From positions 44,794-108,793 of the forward strand of contig JBGCET010000015.1 in NCBI GenBank assembly GCA_045106555.1: a stretch of DNA of 64,000 nucleotides, written 5' to 3'. The notes beneath the pieces are model-generated. The model was not told the DNA's origin. It was given only the letters and a program-made list of their open reading frames with translations, and did not search any database. The stretch comes from JANQOZ01 sp045106555 (GTDB lineage: Bacteria; Pseudomonadota; Gammaproteobacteria; Xanthomonadales; SZUA-38). Of the stretch, positions 62,313 through 64,000 are shown piece after piece; position 1 is the first letter of the stretch, and each line of letters starts with the position of its first letter. The position numbers and the translations under genes were made by a program.

Positions 62313-63488
62313 ATGGCTCTATCCGTCGTTGCCGTAAGAAACGCCAAGCCCAGGTCCAAGGCATACAAACTTTATGACCGAGATGGCCTGTATCTATTGG
62401 TCAACACAAAGGGCAGACGATACTGGCGATTCAAATACCGATTTGCGGGTTCAGAAAAAGTTCTGGCACTTGGCACCGGCAACGATGTTTCCCTCAAGCA
62501 AGCCAGACTGAAAACCCGCGATGCCAGGGACAAACTCGATCAGGGAATAGACCCATCGGTCGCCAAACGTTTGGCAAAGAAATCTCAGGAGAACACCTTC
62601 GGCGCAGTGACTGCCGAATGGATGGCCCGGTTTTCACCCACGTGGAGGGCATCAACGCTGAAAGCCAAGAACCAACGCTTGGATCACGACATTTTACCTT
62701 GGCTGAGAAATCGACCAATCGCAGACATCGAACCGCCCGAAGTATTGGACGTCCTAAGACGTATCGAGAAACGCGGCGCACTGGAAACAACACATCGAGT
62801 CAAACAGATCATTGGCCAGGTCATGCGTTTTGCGGTGGCAACCGGACGCGCCCAAAGAGATCAGACAGCAGACCTTCGCGGTGCCCTACCCCCGGTTATT
62901 TCAAAGCACCACGCTGGCATCACGGATCCGGAATCACTGAGCATGCTGTTGAAAGCGATCTGGGGTTACGAAGGGAACGTTGTAGTGAAAATCGCACTTC
63001 GTCTGACACCATATCTATTCGTAAGACCCGGTGAGCTTAGAAAAGCAAGCTGGGAGGAATTCGACCTTCCGAACGCTGAATGGCGAATTCGTGCAGAGCG
63101 AATGAAAATGGCTCGACCACACCGAATACCGCTTAGCCCGCAAGTAGTGAAGTGGCTGAAAGAGTTGCAGCCTCTGACAGGCAAACGCCCCTATGCGTTT
63201 GCCAGCCTCCGAACACCACGACGCCCAATGTCGAACATGACGATCAACGCAGCGCTTAGAGCGCTTGGGTACGACGGAAGGACACAGACCGCACATGGTT
63301 TTAGGACAACGGCCTCAACTCTCCTGCACGAACAAGGTTGGGAATCGATTGTCATCGAACGGCAATTGGCCCACACGGATGCCAATTCAACTCGGGCAGC
63401 TTATGACCGTTCCGAACATTGGCCGAAGCGTAAGAAAATGATGACTGATTGGGCCAATTATTTAGATACATTGCGCCAAGCAAAATAG
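62313..63488 (+). CDS. P4-type tyrosine integrase
   Basis: A 391-residue site-specific recombinase. The N-terminal arm-binding DUF4102 domain (MALSVVAVRNAKPRSKAYKLYDRDGLYL) is followed by the catalytic domain: R238 in VRPGELRKASW, H328 and R331 in HGFR, H354 in LAHTD and nucleophile Y364 in RAAYDR. The start is the ATG at 62313. It is next to tRNA-Arg, so it inserts its island into the tRNA 3' end. It marks the left junction of a genomic island going off the window. Confidence 0.94.
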   Translation: MALSVVAVRNAKPRSKAYKLYDRDGLYLLVNTKGRRYWRFKYRFAGSEKVLALGTGNDVSLKQARLKTRDARDKLDQGIDPSVAKRLAKKSQENTFGAVTAEWMARFSPTWRASTLKAKNQRLDHDILPWLRNRPIADIEPPEVLDVLRRIEKRGALETTHRVKQIIGQVMRFAVATGRAQRDQTADLRGALPPVISKHHAGITDPESLSMLLKAIWGYEGNVVVKIALRLTPYLFVRPGELRKASWEEFDLPNAEWRIRAERMKMARPHRIPLSPQVVKWLKELQPLTGKRPYAFASLRTPRRPMSNMTINAALRALGYDGRTQTAHGFRTTASTLLHEQGWESIVIERQLAHTDANSTRAAYDRSEHWPKRKKMMTDWANYLDTLRQAK

Positions 63489-64000
63489 ACCAGAACTGGA
63501 CTGAACGCTCAGCCGCAATCGTCGACACAGCTCACCGCGATGGCAAACGGTGACAGTGACGGACCTTACTAGCCTTCACTAGATCAATCCGACCAGCCGG
63601 CGCTGCGAGCCCCAGCCCACTCCTCAAACGGTTTTCGTTTTCAAACTGATAGTTCAGGTATTTATGGTGCTATGTCTCTCAGTTGGTGAGTTTTAATGAC
63701 CACTGCGCACCCGAGAGTGATACGCAGTCCGACGATGTCGGTAATAGTCGTGGGACACCAATCCCTAAGCCTGAAGCCTGCAATCAAGTTCACCGCCCGG
63801 AAAACCGAAGTCGATGACTACCAGCCGGCCACAGTTGGCCGTTGTTGGACGAACAGAGTTACCTCCTGTCGTGAATCGTGAAGATACGCCGATTATTTCG
63901 TCGGCGTGAATGAAGAAGCAACCTGCTTCTGTGACCGATGCCGGAGCATCAATGGAGAGCCAGCGCAATGCTGCAATCCCGGCGGGAAACCCGCAATTAC
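63489..64000. other. island sequence without a supported gene
   Basis: No reading frame here has a recognisable domain, ribosome site or codon pattern to support it. Two short frames of about 60 codons lie on opposite strands and are probably chance. The region is the first part of the island beyond the integrase. Confidence 0.6.

Noticed and set aside
63696..63968. two short overlapping frames of about 60 codons
   Set aside because: They lie on opposite strands, have no ribosome sites and match no family.

Overview
The window looks like chromosome from a free-living, probably marine, aerobic gammaproteobacterium. This rests on the gene content: TamA/TamB, a TonB-dependent receptor, YajQ, RNase D, many lipoproteins and exported proteins, a YhaJ/YqjG/YhaK-like redox locus and a fused isobutyryl-CoA mutase. 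The base composition also looks even and moderately GC-rich. No species call is possible. Genes are dense, and many neighbours overlap by 1-4 bp (ATGA, GTGA, TGATG, TAATG), so translational coupling is common.

Layout. 1-15.4 kb: a locus for taking up and splitting amide or nucleobase-like compounds. It holds an NCS1 permease (cut by the window edge) divergent from an Lrp/AsnC regulator, a Tat-lipoprotein amidase overlapping a malonyl-CoA synthetase, two YtcJ-type amidohydrolase lipoproteins, a second amidase, a TonB receptor, a relic of an AtoE-type transporter and a periplasmic-sensor diguanylate cyclase. 15.5-17.4 kb: a cobalamin riboswitch in front of a DUF6580 membrane protein and a BtuF-fold protein without a signal peptide. 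17.5-24.3 kb: envelope proteins, an M1 metallopeptidase, a lipoprotein truncated globin and trxB. 24.5-28.2 kb: ilvD, a degenerate HD-GYP protein and ribA, followed by a 35-bp perfect inverted repeat. 28.3-31.4 kb: a PhyH dioxygenase / enoyl-CoA hydratase / EamA exporter operon and a small lipoprotein. 31.4-39 kb: an FGE-like protein without the catalytic cysteines, rnd, a propeller protein, DUF1499, a sodium/solute symporter, a 2OG dioxygenase and yajQ. 39.2-44.6 kb: tamA-tamB. 44.6-47.4 kb: LysR, glutathionyl-hydroquinone reductase and pirin. 47.4-52.1 kb: a B12 operon of BtuF-fold protein, TetR and IcmF. 53-60 kb: a run of exported, mostly uncharacterised proteins. 60-62 kb: a tandem universal stress protein and a second PhyH dioxygenase. 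62.07-64 kb: tRNA-Arg(CCT) followed by a P4-type integrase, the left edge of a genomic island that runs out of the window.

How the genes may work together. The first 12 kb can be read as scavenging: a TonB receptor and exported hydrolases process amide substrates at the envelope, the NCS1 carrier imports a product, and malonyl-CoA synthetase captures malonate. Two B12-linked loci (riboswitch operon and IcmF operon) each carry a BtuF-fold protein that seems to stay in the cytoplasm, which suggests intracellular cobalamin handling for IcmF. Cyclic-di-GMP appears three times (diguanylate cyclase, degenerate HD-GYP, YajQ).

Items most worth follow-up: the cobalamin loci with signal-less BtuF-fold proteins; a candidate structured RNA ending in a U-tract at about 56.6 kb; the 35-bp inverted repeat at 28.2 kb; short tandem arrays directly at three stop codons; the AtoE relic; and the amidase/malonyl-CoA synthetase pair. 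I did not find a defence system, CRISPR array or obvious biosynthetic cluster in the visible part.
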